DNA from: Alkalihalobacterium chitinilyticum
Lineage (GTDB): Bacteria; Bacillota; Bacilli; Bacillales; Bacillaceae_F
Assembly: GCF_029028005.1 (NCBI RefSeq)
Contig: NZ_JAOTPO010000004.1
Span: 212,034-276,033, forward strand
Length of the DNA: 64,000 bases
Reading direction: 5' to 3'
A program made the translations under genes and the position numbers. Numbering within the stretch: position 1 is the first letter of the stretch; the number at the start of each line of letters is the position of its first letter. The notes beneath the pieces are model-generated. The model was not told where the DNA came from and did not search any database. It was given only the letters and a program-made list of their open reading frames with translations. Shown here piece after piece: positions 9,202 through 18,030 of this stretch.

Positions 9202-9510
9202 ATGAATGCTATGTATTACAATTACTCAAATTACCGGAACCATGTTTTACCACCAGGTTATTATATCCATTCTAATCAATTAAAAGAAACGATGAAAACC
9301 ACACAACCAACTTATTCTATTAATTTTGAACCCATATTTTTTGATCATTTGATGCTGCATCTAAATGAACGGCTCCAAGTCACAACCATTAATGAAAAGT
9401 TAGTAGGTGAATTAACAGGTGTAGCTGTTGATCATCTACAGCTGACGATTAATGACATCGATTATCATATTCGATATGAACATATTATTTATTTTAGATT
9501 AGCTGATTAA
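9202..9510 (+). CDS. DUF2642-type small protein (YuzF-like)
   Basis: 102 residues. The N-terminus is Tyr/Asn-rich (MNAMYYNYSNYRNH), followed by a conserved domain at ~45-102 (FFDHLMLHLNERLQVTTINEKLVGELTGVAVDHLQL) typical of Bacillus DUF2642 proteins such as YuzF and some spore-coat proteins. The function of the family is not established. GAGG at 9191 fits the ATG at 9202, though the ATG at 9211 is also possible. It is divergent from nagA and monocistronic. Confidence 0.7.
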   Translation: MNAMYYNYSNYRNHVLPPGYYIHSNQLKETMKTTQPTYSINFEPIFFDHLMLHLNERLQVTTINEKLVGELTGVAVDHLQLTINDIDYHIRYEHIIYFRLAD

Positions 9511-9517
9511 TAATAAA

Positions 9518-9547
9518 AAGGTTACTGTTTTCCTTCACAGTAACCTT
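9518..9547 (+). terminator. Hairpin after the DUF2642 gene
   Basis: A perfect 11-bp stem AAGGTTACTGT/ACAGTAACCTT with an 8-base loop, seven bases after the stop. The T-tract is weak, but position and stem strength favour a terminator. Confidence 0.65.
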
Positions 9548-9570
9548 GCTAACGATTCTCTTTTACCTTT

Positions 9571-9770
9571 TAATAAAGTGAAACTTTATTCAGTGGGGGG
9601 TTTCCTTCTTCCCCCACTGAATATTAGTTGAACCAATCGGGTTGTTACTGAGGCCCACACGATGTGGGTCACACAGACGTTGCCACAGGACGTGGCGAAC
9701 TTAGTCTGTGTTCAATCATCTCCCACTTATCCTTTATAGCGTCGTCAAAGTCTTGAAGTGGGAGTCTTAG
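9571..9770. repeat. Four-hairpin intergenic element
   Basis: About 200 bases of dense secondary structure. Stem A is CAGTGGGGG (9591-9599)/CCCCCACTG (9611-9619). Stem B is CCCACA (9654-9659)/TGTGGG (9663-9668). Stem C is CACAGAC (9672-9678)/GTCTGTG (9704-9710) enclosing GCCAC (9682-9686)/GTGGC (9692-9696). Stem D is CTCCCACTT (9720-9728)/AAGTGGGAG (9756-9764). It ends close to the stop codon of the minus-strand permease at 9777. A shortened relative lies at 554-597, so it is repeated. It could be a relic end of an IS200/IS605-type element with its guide-RNA-like region, or a structured RNA; the sequence does not decide. Confidence 0.7.
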
Positions 9771-9776
9771 CGCCAG

Positions 9777-10772
9777 TTAAACGGGATAAACCACACTGGC
9801 CAACCAATAAAAATAAGGAATACCGACAATTAAATTAAACGGCAGCGTCAGCCCAAGTGCCGATCCAATGTATACTCCTGAATTCGCTTCCGGGATCGCT
9901 TGACCGACTGCGGCAGGGGCTGCAATATACGAAGCACTTCCCGTTAAAAACGCAAGAACAACGGCTCCCCCCAATGATAGTCCGATGAAATAACCGGCTA
10001 ATACACCTAACGTTCCACCTACTACAGGAAGAATAAAGGCAAAAAGGAATGAAGTCGGCTTTACATTTTTTAGTTGACGAATACTTTGCGTTGCCACCAT
10101 CCCCATATGAAGTAAGAAGATACATAGGATCCCATAAAACAAATCACCAAATAACGGTCGAATTTGCACGAGTCCGTCTGTATGAGCAACATACCCGATA
10201 AAAATCCCGCCTAATAACAGGAATATACTTTTACCGAAGAAAGCTTCCTTTATGACATGCTTTAAACTAGCATCCGGATTTTCGTCTGCTCCATTTTGCT
10301 TTTGAGTAAATACCTTATAGAGAACGATTGCTAAAATGATTGCAGGACCTTCCATAATGACAAGAATCGCCGACATATACGCTTCATAATAAACACCGAC
10401 CTTCTCTAAGAAAGCAATACCTGCTATGAACGTCACTGCACTCACCGAACCATAATGGGCGGATATAGCAAAAGAATCGGTTAATGAAAACTTGAAGAGT
10501 CCTTTTACAGTAATAAAAGCTATCCCAAACATTATAATGCTCAGTACTATAGAAGTAATAATCGTTGGAAGCATGTCCATTAACGTTACATTTCGCAACT
10601 CGACTCCACCCTTAATTCCGATCGTAAGCAGAATAATCATCGTGTACCCTGTATAAAAGGCACCCGGCACTTTAAGGTCCGAGTTGACGATGACAGCAAC
10701 AATACCAATAAGGAAAAATAAGATCATCGGAGATAATAAATTGGTATAGGCGATTTCATAAATTAACTCCAT
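9777..10772 (-). CDS. SbtA/DUF897-family sodium-dependent anion permease
   Basis: A 331-residue, roughly ten-TM protein of the SbtA superfamily, whose characterised cyanobacterial members import bicarbonate with sodium. Recognisable features are NSDLKVPGAFYTGYTMIILL near the N-terminus, SAHYGSVSAVTF and, in the second half, LTGSASYIAAPAAVG. These are the two inverted-repeat core segments of the family. A long in-frame extension from a TTG at 10793 exists, but AGGTGG five bases before the ATG at 10772 supports the shorter form. No P-II-like SbtB is adjacent. The next gene upstream is a molybdoenzyme. Substrate is uncertain. Confidence 0.8.
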   Translation of the reverse strand: MELIYEIAYTNLLSPMILFFLIGIVAVIVNSDLKVPGAFYTGYTMIILLTIGIKGGVELRNVTLMDMLPTIITSIVLSIIMFGIAFITVKGLFKFSLTDSFAISAHYGSVSAVTFIAGIAFLEKVGVYYEAYMSAILVIMEGPAIILAIVLYKVFTQKQNGADENPDASLKHVIKEAFFGKSIFLLLGGIFIGYVAHTDGLVQIRPLFGDLFYGILCIFLLHMGMVATQSIRQLKNVKPTSFLFAFILPVVGGTLGVLAGYFIGLSLGGAVVLAFLTGSASYIAAPAAVGQAIPEANSGVYIGSALGLTLPFNLIVGIPYFYWLASVVYPV

Positions 10773-10843
10773 ACGTTCCACCTCTAATCCCAACTTTTGT
10801 TATTCTATTAAAGTAACCCAATCTGTCTTAATGTATGAAAAAA

Positions 10844-10889
10844 CCTCACTGCACAGCTAAGTATTCAATTGCAATTGCTGAGAGTGAGG
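10844..10889 (-). terminator. Intrinsic terminator of the sulfite-oxidase-like gene
   Basis: CCTCACT...AGTGAGG stem with inner CAGC/GCTG pairing, followed on the minus strand by TTTTTT, 19 bases after the stop at 10908. Confidence 0.85.
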
Positions 10890-10907
10890 CAGTGATACGT
10901 TCAAAAC

Positions 10908-11969
10908 CTATTCTACTTTTACGTTAATTCTATAAATGGCATTATACCCATATCCTTTTCGATTCCAGTACTCTCGTTCAGGTTGAACATTTCCATCTGA
11001 ATCCTTCGCTCTCGTTTGAATCGTAAACGTTCCCTTTCCGGGCGTTGTCCAGTTATACTGCCACTCTGTCCAAGCATACCGCTTGGTCTGATCTTGGGCG
11101 AGTGTTACAGCCTCCCAGGTGTTTCCTTTATCAAAGGAAATTTCAACTTCTTCAATCTGCCCTTCACCACTCCAAGCAAGCCCAACTATAACATGAGCTC
11201 CTTCATCGATAATTGAATGGTCTAAAGGCTGCTGAATGATTGAGTTAACACGGATCGTTGTCACAGGTGATTTTCCCTCATCCGTATGAGGGTCCGGATA
11301 ATAGACATAGTCATCCGTTTGAAAAGGGCCTTCATAAGGTTGAGCAACAACAGTAATTTTTTGAAGCCATTTGACCGATGCCATTCCGTACCAATTCGGA
11401 ACAATTAATCGCAGCGGGTATCCGTGTTTAAAAGGTATTGGCTGGCCATTGTATTCGTAAGCAACCATCGTATCGGGGTGGAGCGCTTTATTCATAGGTA
11501 AACTTCTTTCATATAAAACGGCTTCGTCTACATTCGGTGTCGTACCTCGATCAGCTCCGGTAAACACAACTTCAAGCGCATTTTCTTCAAGCCCTGAAAC
11601 ACCAAGCAAATCCTTAAGTGGAACACCAGTCCAAACCCCTTGGCTAACTGCACCTTCCTCCCATTGCTCACCGTACACTTTAGGGCGAAATTCGGCTCGC
11701 TGATTTCCAGCGCAAATAAGCGGTACAGTGATTGTTTTACTTGGTAATGTTTTTAACTGCTCAAGTTTTATAATAAAAGCTTTTTTGACTGCTCCAGTTA
11801 TCAGTAAATTCCCACTATTAATAGTTAGATCAGGATACTGAAAATGATTACGTAAAAACCAATATCCTTTGTCAAAAATGGAACCTCGCAAAAAATGAAT
11901 AGGCGTTTCTTGATTTTCAGGGATTAAACCTCTAGTTGTGAAATACGGACGCACTCTTCCATCGCTCAT
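10908..11969 (-). CDS. Sulfite-oxidase-like molybdopterin oxidoreductase
   Basis: 353 residues with the Mo-cofactor binding domain (~45-225) followed by the Mo-co dimerisation domain (~245-350; VNSIIQQP, GLAWSGEGQIEEVEISFDKGNTWE). The molybdenum-ligating cysteine is in VPLICAGNQRAEF; the HGYPLRLIVPNWYGM segment is typical of sulfite oxidases. No Tat signal is present, so it is probably cytoplasmic, like B. subtilis YuiH. The start ATG at 11969 follows GGAAGGGG by seven bases; longer in-frame starts lack a good site. It might oxidise sulfite produced by the sulfide genes at 26-41 kb (inference). The electron acceptor is unknown. Confidence 0.88.
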   Translation of the reverse strand: MSDGRVRPYFTTRGLIPENQETPIHFLRGSIFDKGYWFLRNHFQYPDLTINSGNLLITGAVKKAFIIKLEQLKTLPSKTITVPLICAGNQRAEFRPKVYGEQWEEGAVSQGVWTGVPLKDLLGVSGLEENALEVVFTGADRGTTPNVDEAVLYERSLPMNKALHPDTMVAYEYNGQPIPFKHGYPLRLIVPNWYGMASVKWLQKITVVAQPYEGPFQTDDYVYYPDPHTDEGKSPVTTIRVNSIIQQPLDHSIIDEGAHVIVGLAWSGEGQIEEVEISFDKGNTWEAVTLAQDQTKRYAWTEWQYNWTTPGKGTFTIQTRAKDSDGNVQPEREYWNRKGYGYNAIYRINVKVE

Positions 11970-12115
11970 ACCATCGCCCCTTCCCATAAAACATATTAAC
12001 GAGAACGATTGATTAGACCTTTTCACTTACTGATTGAAAAATTAATAAAATAAGTGAAGAATGCACGAAGAAGAAAAGAGTTAAACTAAAAATATTCATA
12101 AAGGGGGAATACATC

Positions 12116-12457
12116 TTGCAGAAGAAAACATTAACACTTCAACCTTCGTTTTATAACGAAAGCCCTTATGCTAAATACATCGCAAATGAAGAGCACGATG
12201 ACTCTTACGGGTTAATTTATTATGAGTTCCTTCATGAAATTGGGACGCTTCTTGAAGTCGATATCATTTTTGACCAACTGAATGCAACCAACTGGTTAAT
12301 CGCCGACAACAGCCATATGCAAATCGTTTATCATAAAGATGCCGAAAATAATGACCAAATTGAGTTTATCCCTAAAACAATGGCGGGCGAACAAGCCATA
12401 CAAAAAATGGAGGAAGAGCTTTTACAGGATAATTCAAGCTACTTAACCTTTGATTGA
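12116..12457 (+). CDS. Hypothetical acidic protein, 113 aa
   Basis: The TTG start at 12116 follows a strong GGGGG site at eight bases. The protein (QKKTLTLQPSFYNESPYAKY...) is acidic, with no signal peptide or membrane segment and no motif that I recognise. It is divergent from the molybdoenzyme gene and monocistronic. The ribosome site and length argue for a real gene. Confidence 0.6.
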   Translation: MQKKTLTLQPSFYNESPYAKYIANEEHDDSYGLIYYEFLHEIGTLLEVDIIFDQLNATNWLIADNSHMQIVYHKDAENNDQIEFIPKTMAGEQAIQKMEEELLQDNSSYLTFD

Positions 12458-12488
12458 TTTTACCCCAAACCATAGTTTGTTCATTTTT

Positions 12489-12602
12489 TGGACAATAAAA
12501 ATTGATTTCGGACAATAAATAATACAAAACCGACAATAAATTGAGAAATCGGACAATAAATTTTGAAATCGGATAATATATTGGGTGACTTGGACAATAA
12601 AC
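12489..12602. repeat. Phased tandem array of GGACAATAAA
   Basis: Six units begin at 12490, 12510, 12531, 12551, 12571 and 12592, a period of 20-21 bases. Each starts with GGACAATAAA (unit 5 is GGATAATATA; unit 3 begins CGACAATAAA) followed by an A/T-rich spacer such as TTTTGAAATC. The spacing equals two helical turns, so all copies face the same side of DNA. Two to three inverted copies occur at 63749-63795. The array follows the stop of the 113-residue gene by 30 bases. Confidence 0.9.
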
Positions 12603-12610
12603 TATAAAAG

Positions 12611-12652
12611 AAGCTAAGAAAACGGCGCACAAATTAGTGTTTCCTAGCTTTA
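12611..12652. terminator. Imperfect hairpin after the repeat array
   Basis: AAGCTAAGAAAAC pairs with GTTTCCTAGCTT (one to two mismatches). On the plus strand this could end the transcript of the 12116 gene, including the array. Confidence 0.4.
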
Positions 12653-12706
12653 ATCATTTTCCCGGTATTGTTTTTAACCTTTTTTTGGCCACTTCCAGAA
12701 AAATTT

Positions 12707-12736
12707 AAAAACAGGACCCAGTCGGACCCTGTTTTT
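12707..12736 (-). terminator. Terminator of the MMPL/COX-like operon
   Basis: AAAACAGG/CCTGTTTT stem with further inner pairing (GGACC/GGTCC type), seven bases after the minus-strand stop at 12743 and followed by a T-rich run. Confidence 0.8.
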
Positions 12737-12742
12737 ACTCCA

Positions 12743-13144
12743 TTATTGCTTATCAGTTAGTTGCTTACCGTAAACAAACGTTAAAATTAAGAAAGCGAAA
12801 AAGCTAATCATTAAGACGGAGCCGCCAGCGATATAAAAAATTAGGTTAAACAATTCTGGTGCCCACGCTGGCTGAAAATAGTACATCCACATTCCGGCTG
12901 TTAATCCAAAACTACCAAAGACAGCAGACCAAACTTGAACAGTCGCGAGCTTTGATTTTTTCGGAATAGCAAATAGCGCATAGAATACAGCAAATGCAAA
13001 CAAAGACAGCCATCCGACGACTAAAATGTGAGCATGGATGGCACGGAACATATAAGATCCTGCTCCAGCCATATGCCCGCCCATAAATACGCCGATCACA
13101 GCATAAATGGCAGACGTTCGAAGTAAAAATTTTGTTTTATTCAC
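12743..13144 (-). CDS. Small four-TM cytochrome-c-oxidase-subunit-I-like protein
   Basis: 133 residues with four membrane helices. The segment MFRAIHAHILVVGWLSLFAF resembles a haem-ligating helix of haem-copper oxidase/NorB subunit I (HAH..L.GW.S). The protein is far too short for an oxidase, so it is an oxidase-like membrane protein of unknown role, possibly haem binding. The GTG at 13144 is preferred: it lies 11 bases after the MMPL stop and is preceded by GAGGTGG. It is co-transcribed with the exporter. Confidence 0.7.
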   Translation of the reverse strand: MNKTKFLLRTSAIYAVIGVFMGGHMAGAGSYMFRAIHAHILVVGWLSLFAFAVFYALFAIPKKSKLATVQVWSAVFGSFGLTAGMWMYYFQPAWAPELFNLIFYIAGGSVLMISFFAFLILTFVYGKQLTDKQ

Positions 13145-13154
13145 CTTAACCACC

Positions 13155-15359
13155 TCAATTATTTGATTTTCTAGATGCAAACGGCCACCAGTTCCATCGA
13201 TCCAATAATGTAACGATTGCTGGAACGAGCATGCCTCGAACTAAAAAGGCGTCCATCAAAATTCCTATAGAAACAATAAAGCCAAACATAAACAACTCTA
13301 AAATCGGCTGAGTCATTAAGACGCCAAACGTTGCTGCTAAAATGATACCCGCGGAAGAAATCACACCACCTGTTAAAGCAACACCTCTTTTGACCGACTC
13401 ACGGATCGTAAATTGACGGTTTTCCTCTCGTATTCTTGAAATTAACATGATATTGTAATCGACCCCTAAAGCGACTAGGAACACGAACGCATAAAGAGGA
13501 ATGCGGTAACTCATTGCTTCATAACCAAACATATTTTCAAAGATAAACCAACTTAATCCTAGTGCAGATAAATAGGAAATAAGAATTGTAGCCATCATAT
13601 AAACAGGTGCTATTAAAGAGCGAGTATGGAAAATCAGCATGAAAAAGATCACTAATGTGACGACAATAACAACCGTACGAGTATCACGCTCATTTAACGC
13701 TCGAATATCAGCTTGTTTCGCTGTTTCACCCGCAAAATAAAGGTTGGTCTGATGACTTCCTAATCCACTTTCATCTAGTAATCTTTCTTTGTTACTAGTT
13801 AACGAGTCTAGTTGGTCGAGTGCTTCTTGGTCATACGGGTTCATCCCTAAAATCAGATCAAATTTTACTGCCTGTCCTGAGTCAGCTAACCAACGGCTTC
13901 CTCCATGCCCTTCGCCGTTTGCTATCAAATCTAAATCAGGTAATGACGTTGACTGTATTCCCTCTTCTGCTAATAACTGATCATTTAATTTTTCAAGGGC
14001 AATCCATTCTTTTTCAGAAAACGTAAAGCCCTCTTCTTTTTCAACAAGAACGGTTATTGGTGCAAGATCTCCAGCCGGAAAACTTCTTTCAAGTTGCTCA
14101 AAACCAACACGGGAGGTCATATCATCTGGAAACGACTTGATTAAGTTAAACGAATATTGAATATTGAACACATTAAGCCCGTTAATAATCAAGAAAAGAA
14201 GAACAAGTCCACCGGCAACTAACGGCTTTTTCGTGACAACGGAACCAATTTTACCCCAGAAACGATTTTTCTCTATCGTTTTCTCACCCACTTGTGGAAT
14301 AGCCGGCCAAAATGAACGGCGCCCTACAATCGTAAATAGTGCCGGTATTAACGTAAGCCCAGCTAATAAAACAATGGCAATCGTAATCGCAAACACAGGT
14401 GCAAAGTTTTGGTAAGGACCGTAATCTGCCAAAAATAGGACTAGCATCGCAGCAAATACCGTACCACCACTAAAAAAGATTGGAGAGGCGACTTCCTTCA
14501 CTGCTTCTTTCATCGCATGATGCTTACACTCGTACTTTCTCAGTTCTTCACGATAACGTGAGAAAACAAATAAACTATAATCTGTCGTTGCCCCAAATAA
14601 TAGAATCATAACGATCGATAAAGATTGAGATTCAATCATAAACACACCATTGGCTGCAAAAATGCCAAGCACACGGTCAACGACTTGATAAACGAACGCC
14701 ACAGCTACTAATGGAATGATCGCTAATAATGGGGAACGATAAATGACAATCAATAAAACTAGTACAAGACCAATCGTAGAAAATAGCAAAACTAGATCTG
14801 CATTAGAAAAGATTGCAATCGTATCTGAAGCAATTCCTGCTGGCCCAGTAATCATTAAAGATCCATACTCTAACTCCTCATCACCAAACGCCTGAATAGC
14901 ACTAATCGTGTCATTGATTTCTGACATCTCTAAACGATCCGTTAATGTGAGAGGTAAAACAAGGGTCGTTCCATCATCTGACTGAAACAATTGTTTCGCA
15001 TGATCTGGAAAGTCATGAAACGGAACCATTGACTCTATTGTAACAAGTTCTGTTTCATCCGTTAACCATTTACTGACGTTCTCCACTTGTGAAATATTGG
15101 ACTCGTTCCAGCCCTCTTCTTCATGAAAAACCAGCAATGCAAGAATTCCTTCTTGTGAAAAGTAATTTTTTACTTTTTCATTGGCTATTACCGATTGTGC
15201 TTGTTTCGGTAAATCATCCTCTCCTGTATTCACTGTATAATCATTAGCTGAAGGTGCCGCACTTAAAGCTCCTGCTACTGCAATCCATACAATGAGAATC
15301 ACCCAAACCCATTTACGGTCTGATGCATATTTAGCTAACTTACTCACTTTTTTCTTCAA
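13155..15359 (-). CDS. MMPL/RND-family exporter
   Basis: 734 residues with twelve membrane segments in two halves, each with a large external loop (~40-175 and ~400-530). It is like YdgH/MmpL lipid, peptide or drug exporters. Family signs are FGATTDYSLFVFSRYREEL and VALGVDYNIMLISRIREE, the DYs/DYN motifs of RND proton relays in TM4 and TM10. The start is uncertain: TTG at 15359 or GTG at 15347. A direct-repeat site at 15467-15490 precedes it and also precedes the neighbouring response regulator, implying control by that system. The small oxidase-like gene follows in the same transcript. Confidence 0.88.
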   Translation of the reverse strand: MKKKVSKLAKYASDRKWVWVILIVWIAVAGALSAAPSANDYTVNTGEDDLPKQAQSVIANEKVKNYFSQEGILALLVFHEEEGWNESNISQVENVSKWLTDETELVTIESMVPFHDFPDHAKQLFQSDDGTTLVLPLTLTDRLEMSEINDTISAIQAFGDEELEYGSLMITGPAGIASDTIAIFSNADLVLLFSTIGLVLVLLIVIYRSPLLAIIPLVAVAFVYQVVDRVLGIFAANGVFMIESQSLSIVMILLFGATTDYSLFVFSRYREELRKYECKHHAMKEAVKEVASPIFFSGGTVFAAMLVLFLADYGPYQNFAPVFAITIAIVLLAGLTLIPALFTIVGRRSFWPAIPQVGEKTIEKNRFWGKIGSVVTKKPLVAGGLVLLFLIINGLNVFNIQYSFNLIKSFPDDMTSRVGFEQLERSFPAGDLAPITVLVEKEEGFTFSEKEWIALEKLNDQLLAEEGIQSTSLPDLDLIANGEGHGGSRWLADSGQAVKFDLILGMNPYDQEALDQLDSLTSNKERLLDESGLGSHQTNLYFAGETAKQADIRALNERDTRTVVIVVTLVIFFMLIFHTRSLIAPVYMMATILISYLSALGLSWFIFENMFGYEAMSYRIPLYAFVFLVALGVDYNIMLISRIREENRQFTIRESVKRGVALTGGVISSAGIILAATFGVLMTQPILELFMFGFIVSIGILMDAFLVRGMLVPAIVTLLDRWNWWPFASRKSNN

Positions 15360-15466
15360 CTCCTATACTATTTTTTCAAAAATAAACGAGCGACCTCCCT
15401 TATATCCTCCTCTACCAGACTAACCTTGATGCGAAAGAATTACCTCACAACGAAATGATACCGATG

Positions 15467-15490
15467 CTATATGAACACAAGATGAACAAA
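15467..15490 (-). promoter_or_regulatory. Putative response-regulator site before the MMPL gene
   Basis: Read on the minus strand it contains TTCAT-N6-TTCAT, an 11-base-period direct repeat typical of OmpR-type regulators. The same block, nearly base for base, occurs at 17839-17862 before the response regulator gene, and a looser one occurs at 20705-20728. Confidence 0.7.
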
Positions 15491-15584
15491 TTAACGATCA
15501 ATCGACTAAATCCACTGATAACATGTCCATACATTCATGTTCCTCACCGCTGCACTCGTAAAAAAACAACACACAGACAAAAAA

Positions 15585-15611
15585 TGGCACCCAATTGTAA
15601 ACAGGGTGCCA
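15585..15611 (-). terminator. Intrinsic terminator of the two-component operon
   Basis: TGGCACCC/GGGTGCCA stem with an 11-base loop followed on the minus strand by six T. It lies 68 bases past the histidine kinase stop and upstream of the MMPL promoter region. Confidence 0.85.
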
Positions 15612-15678
15612 CGTACCTACTTTACGTTACTTCAATTAACTTATATTGAATGACTTTAATTCACCTTACCTTCTTCGC

Positions 15679-17079
15679 TTATTTGCGAATTGGCAGGGTA
15701 AACTCGAATTTTGTTCCTTTACCTACTTCACTTTGGACGGTTATAGACGACTCGTGCAGATCAATGATCGATTTCACGATGGATAAGCCAATTCCGGTAC
15801 CCACCTTTTTCGAACGAGCTTTATCTGTCTTGTAAAATCGGTCCCAAATATGCTCTAATTCATCATCAGGAATTCCTTCCCCTGTATCCTCAACACTAAT
15901 ACGAACTTTGTCCTTGCAGGAAGTTAATACAACGGATATAGTGCTTTTATGCGGTGAATAGTAAATGGCATTCTGCATCAAGTTAACCAACACTTGTTCA
16001 ATTCGATCTCGATCCGCGTAAACAGTTTTATCATCTTCCTCCCCAGCGATCTCTACTTCAATTTGTTTTTTCATCAATTCAGGTTCCATCTTTGCAACCG
16101 TAAGCCTAATTTGCTCGGATAAATTATAGGTCGTCGGGTGAAGGCTAATTTTTCCAGCCTCTAACTGAGTGAGACTTAATAAGTCATTAACCAGCTTAAT
16201 GAGACGATCTGTTTCATTTTTCATAATCGAATAATAATGGTTGGTTCGTTCTTTTGGAATTGTTCCATCGGTTAATGCGACTAAAAACCCATTAATTGAC
16301 GTCAGCGGTGAACGTAAATCATGCGATACGTTTGCTACAAAATCTTTTCTCATCTGCTCTAAACGACCTAATTCTTTAGCCATGAAATTAAAAGTGGCTC
16401 CTAACTGTCCGACTTCGTCTTCGGATTTTACCTCAACATTTTGGGAAAAATCTCCTTTTGCATATTGCATCGCAATATCATTCATATGACGAAGAGGTGC
16501 TGTTATTTTTCTAGAAATGAACCATATAGCTATCCCTGTTAATGCAATCGTGATAAGCACCGTTACAATAATGAGGAAGATCATTTGTCTAGATTCGTGA
16601 TTGTATTCATGAAAAATCATAACCATTGAATAAATAGGTTCATTTTCAAGACCAATTTCGATTGGACTGGCCATTAAATAGATGAGGTAATCATTCATTC
16701 TCATCGGCTCAGTTATCACTTCTCCACCTAAAGAGGCTTCAACAATCACAGGATCAACCTTCGTTAATTGGGCATGTGGGCTATCGGATTGATAATGGAC
16801 CTGACCGTTATCGTCATAAATCGTTACGATCGTATATGGTTGATTTAAACTCATTTGAAGAGATGCCTTAACAACCTCTTGGTCCCACTCCTTCTCATGA
16901 GCCAGTTGCAAATGATCAACGATTTGATCTCTTTGATGATAAAAAACTTCTTCATAATTGCTGTATAAATAATCATGGAACAAGTAAATAAAAATGGTGC
17001 TAAACATGAAAAAGGCTAACAGGACAATGACCGAGTAACTTAAAAATAGTTTCGAAAAAACCCCTTTCCCCTTAATCAA
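15679..17079 (-). CDS. Sensor histidine kinase
   Basis: 466 residues: TM1 (~10-32), an extracellular sensor (~33-163), TM2 (~164-186), HAMP (~188-240), HisKA with phospho-acceptor His in FVANVSHDLRSPL, and HATPase (N box NLMQNAIYYS, G boxes DTGEGIPDDE and GTGIGLSIVK). The start is TTG, seven bases after GAGGTG. It overlaps the response regulator by eight bases. The signal is unknown. The neighbouring MMPL exporter shares an upstream motif with the regulator gene, so envelope stress or an exported compound is plausible. Confidence 0.92.
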   Translation of the reverse strand: MIKGKGVFSKLFLSYSVIVLLAFFMFSTIFIYLFHDYLYSNYEEVFYHQRDQIVDHLQLAHEKEWDQEVVKASLQMSLNQPYTIVTIYDDNGQVHYQSDSPHAQLTKVDPVIVEASLGGEVITEPMRMNDYLIYLMASPIEIGLENEPIYSMVMIFHEYNHESRQMIFLIIVTVLITIALTGIAIWFISRKITAPLRHMNDIAMQYAKGDFSQNVEVKSEDEVGQLGATFNFMAKELGRLEQMRKDFVANVSHDLRSPLTSINGFLVALTDGTIPKERTNHYYSIMKNETDRLIKLVNDLLSLTQLEAGKISLHPTTYNLSEQIRLTVAKMEPELMKKQIEVEIAGEEDDKTVYADRDRIEQVLVNLMQNAIYYSPHKSTISVVLTSCKDKVRISVEDTGEGIPDDELEHIWDRFYKTDKARSKKVGTGIGLSIVKSIIDLHESSITVQSEVGKGTKFEFTLPIRK

Positions 17080-17767
17080 CTGCAGTCACCTCGAACTTAT
17101 ACCCGACTCCCCGAATCGTTTTTAATGCCCATTGAGTAGTCGGGTGCCCTAATTTTTCGCGAAGCCGTTTAACATGAACATCAATCGTACGTGGATCACC
17201 ATCAAAGTCAAAACCCCATACTTGATCTAACAGCTGCAAACGAGAAAACACTTGATTGGGATGCGTAGCGAAAAAATAAAGTAATTCTAGTTCTTTAGGT
17301 GGCATCGTCAGTTCCTTACCGTGTACTAAAACTTGATATTGGTTCATATCAATCGCTAGAGAGGGCCAGTCAATCAACTCTTTTTCATCAAAAAGCGGAT
17401 GTACTCTTCTCATGACTGCTTTCATTCGAGCGATAAGCTCATTCGGGTCAAAAGGCTTGACGATATAATCATCTGCACCTAGGTCAAGTCCGCGAATTTT
17501 ATCGTAACTCTCCCCCATTCCTGTTAGCATAATAATTGGAATCGTTGAATTGTCACGCCGGATATCTTTACAAACTTGCCATCCATCTAGCTTTGGAAGC
17601 ATAATATCTAAGATAATCATGTCTGGTTGTTCATCATAAAACTTTGATAAGCCGTCCTCACCATCCGTAGATAAAATGGCAATATGTCCTTGTTTCTCAA
17701 TGTATAGAGAAATAAGCTCACAAATATTAACATCATCCTCTATGATTAGCACCTTCCATTTTTTCAT
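17072..17767 (-). CDS. OmpR-family response regulator
   Basis: 231 residues: receiver domain with acidic pocket EDD, phospho-acceptor Asp in IILDIMLPKLDGW, Thr in IMLTG, and Lys in VKPFDPNELIARM. It is followed by an OmpR-type winged helix (TMPPKELELLYFFATHPNQVFSRLQLLDQVWG..., DPRTIDVHVKRLREKLG). It is cognate to the overlapping kinase. Its own promoter region contains the TTCAT-N6-TTCAT repeat, suggesting autoregulation. Confidence 0.94.
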   Translation of the reverse strand: MKKWKVLIIEDDVNICELISLYIEKQGHIAILSTDGEDGLSKFYDEQPDMIILDIMLPKLDGWQVCKDIRRDNSTIPIIMLTGMGESYDKIRGLDLGADDYIVKPFDPNELIARMKAVMRRVHPLFDEKELIDWPSLAIDMNQYQVLVHGKELTMPPKELELLYFFATHPNQVFSRLQLLDQVWGFDFDGDPRTIDVHVKRLREKLGHPTTQWALKTIRGVGYKFEVTAVD

Positions 17768-17838
17768 TTCCGTTCTCCCTTTCTAATCTCCTAAAACATT
17801 CAATTAATGACGAACTACTATCTTGTAACGTAGCATGG

Positions 17839-17862
17839 ATATATGAACACAGTATGAACAAA
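17839..17862 (-). promoter_or_regulatory. Putative autoregulatory site before the response regulator
   Basis: A direct repeat TTCAT-N6-TTCAT (minus strand). It shares 21 of 23 aligned bases with the site before the MMPL exporter; only the two bases between the half sites differ. Confidence 0.7.
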
Positions 17863-17985
17863 AAGAACAGGAATTAATATCCATTTCGTTGATCATAAAA
17901 GAGGCTTACCATCAATATATCAACGAACTCATATTTTCGGCAGGATTCCTTACCATGTTAGCACCCCATCGAAAACTACAAAAAA

Positions 17986-18011
17986 GCTGTTGAGAACACA
18001 TACTCAACAGC
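17986..18011 (-). terminator. Intrinsic terminator of the first lipoprotein gene
   Basis: GCTGTTGAG/CTCAACAGC perfect 9-bp stem followed on the minus strand by TTTTTT, 20 bases after the stop at 18031. Confidence 0.88.
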
Positions 18012-18030
18012 CTAAGATGGACTAACATAT

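Noticed and set aside
9835..10125. A 96-codon Cys-rich minus-strand frame inside the SbtA-like gene
   Set aside because: It is the +1 shadow of the permease, whose membrane pattern and family motifs are clear.
15455..15649. A plus-strand 64-codon frame between the MMPL and kinase genes
   Set aside because: No ribosome site; it crosses the regulator site and the terminator at 15585-15611.
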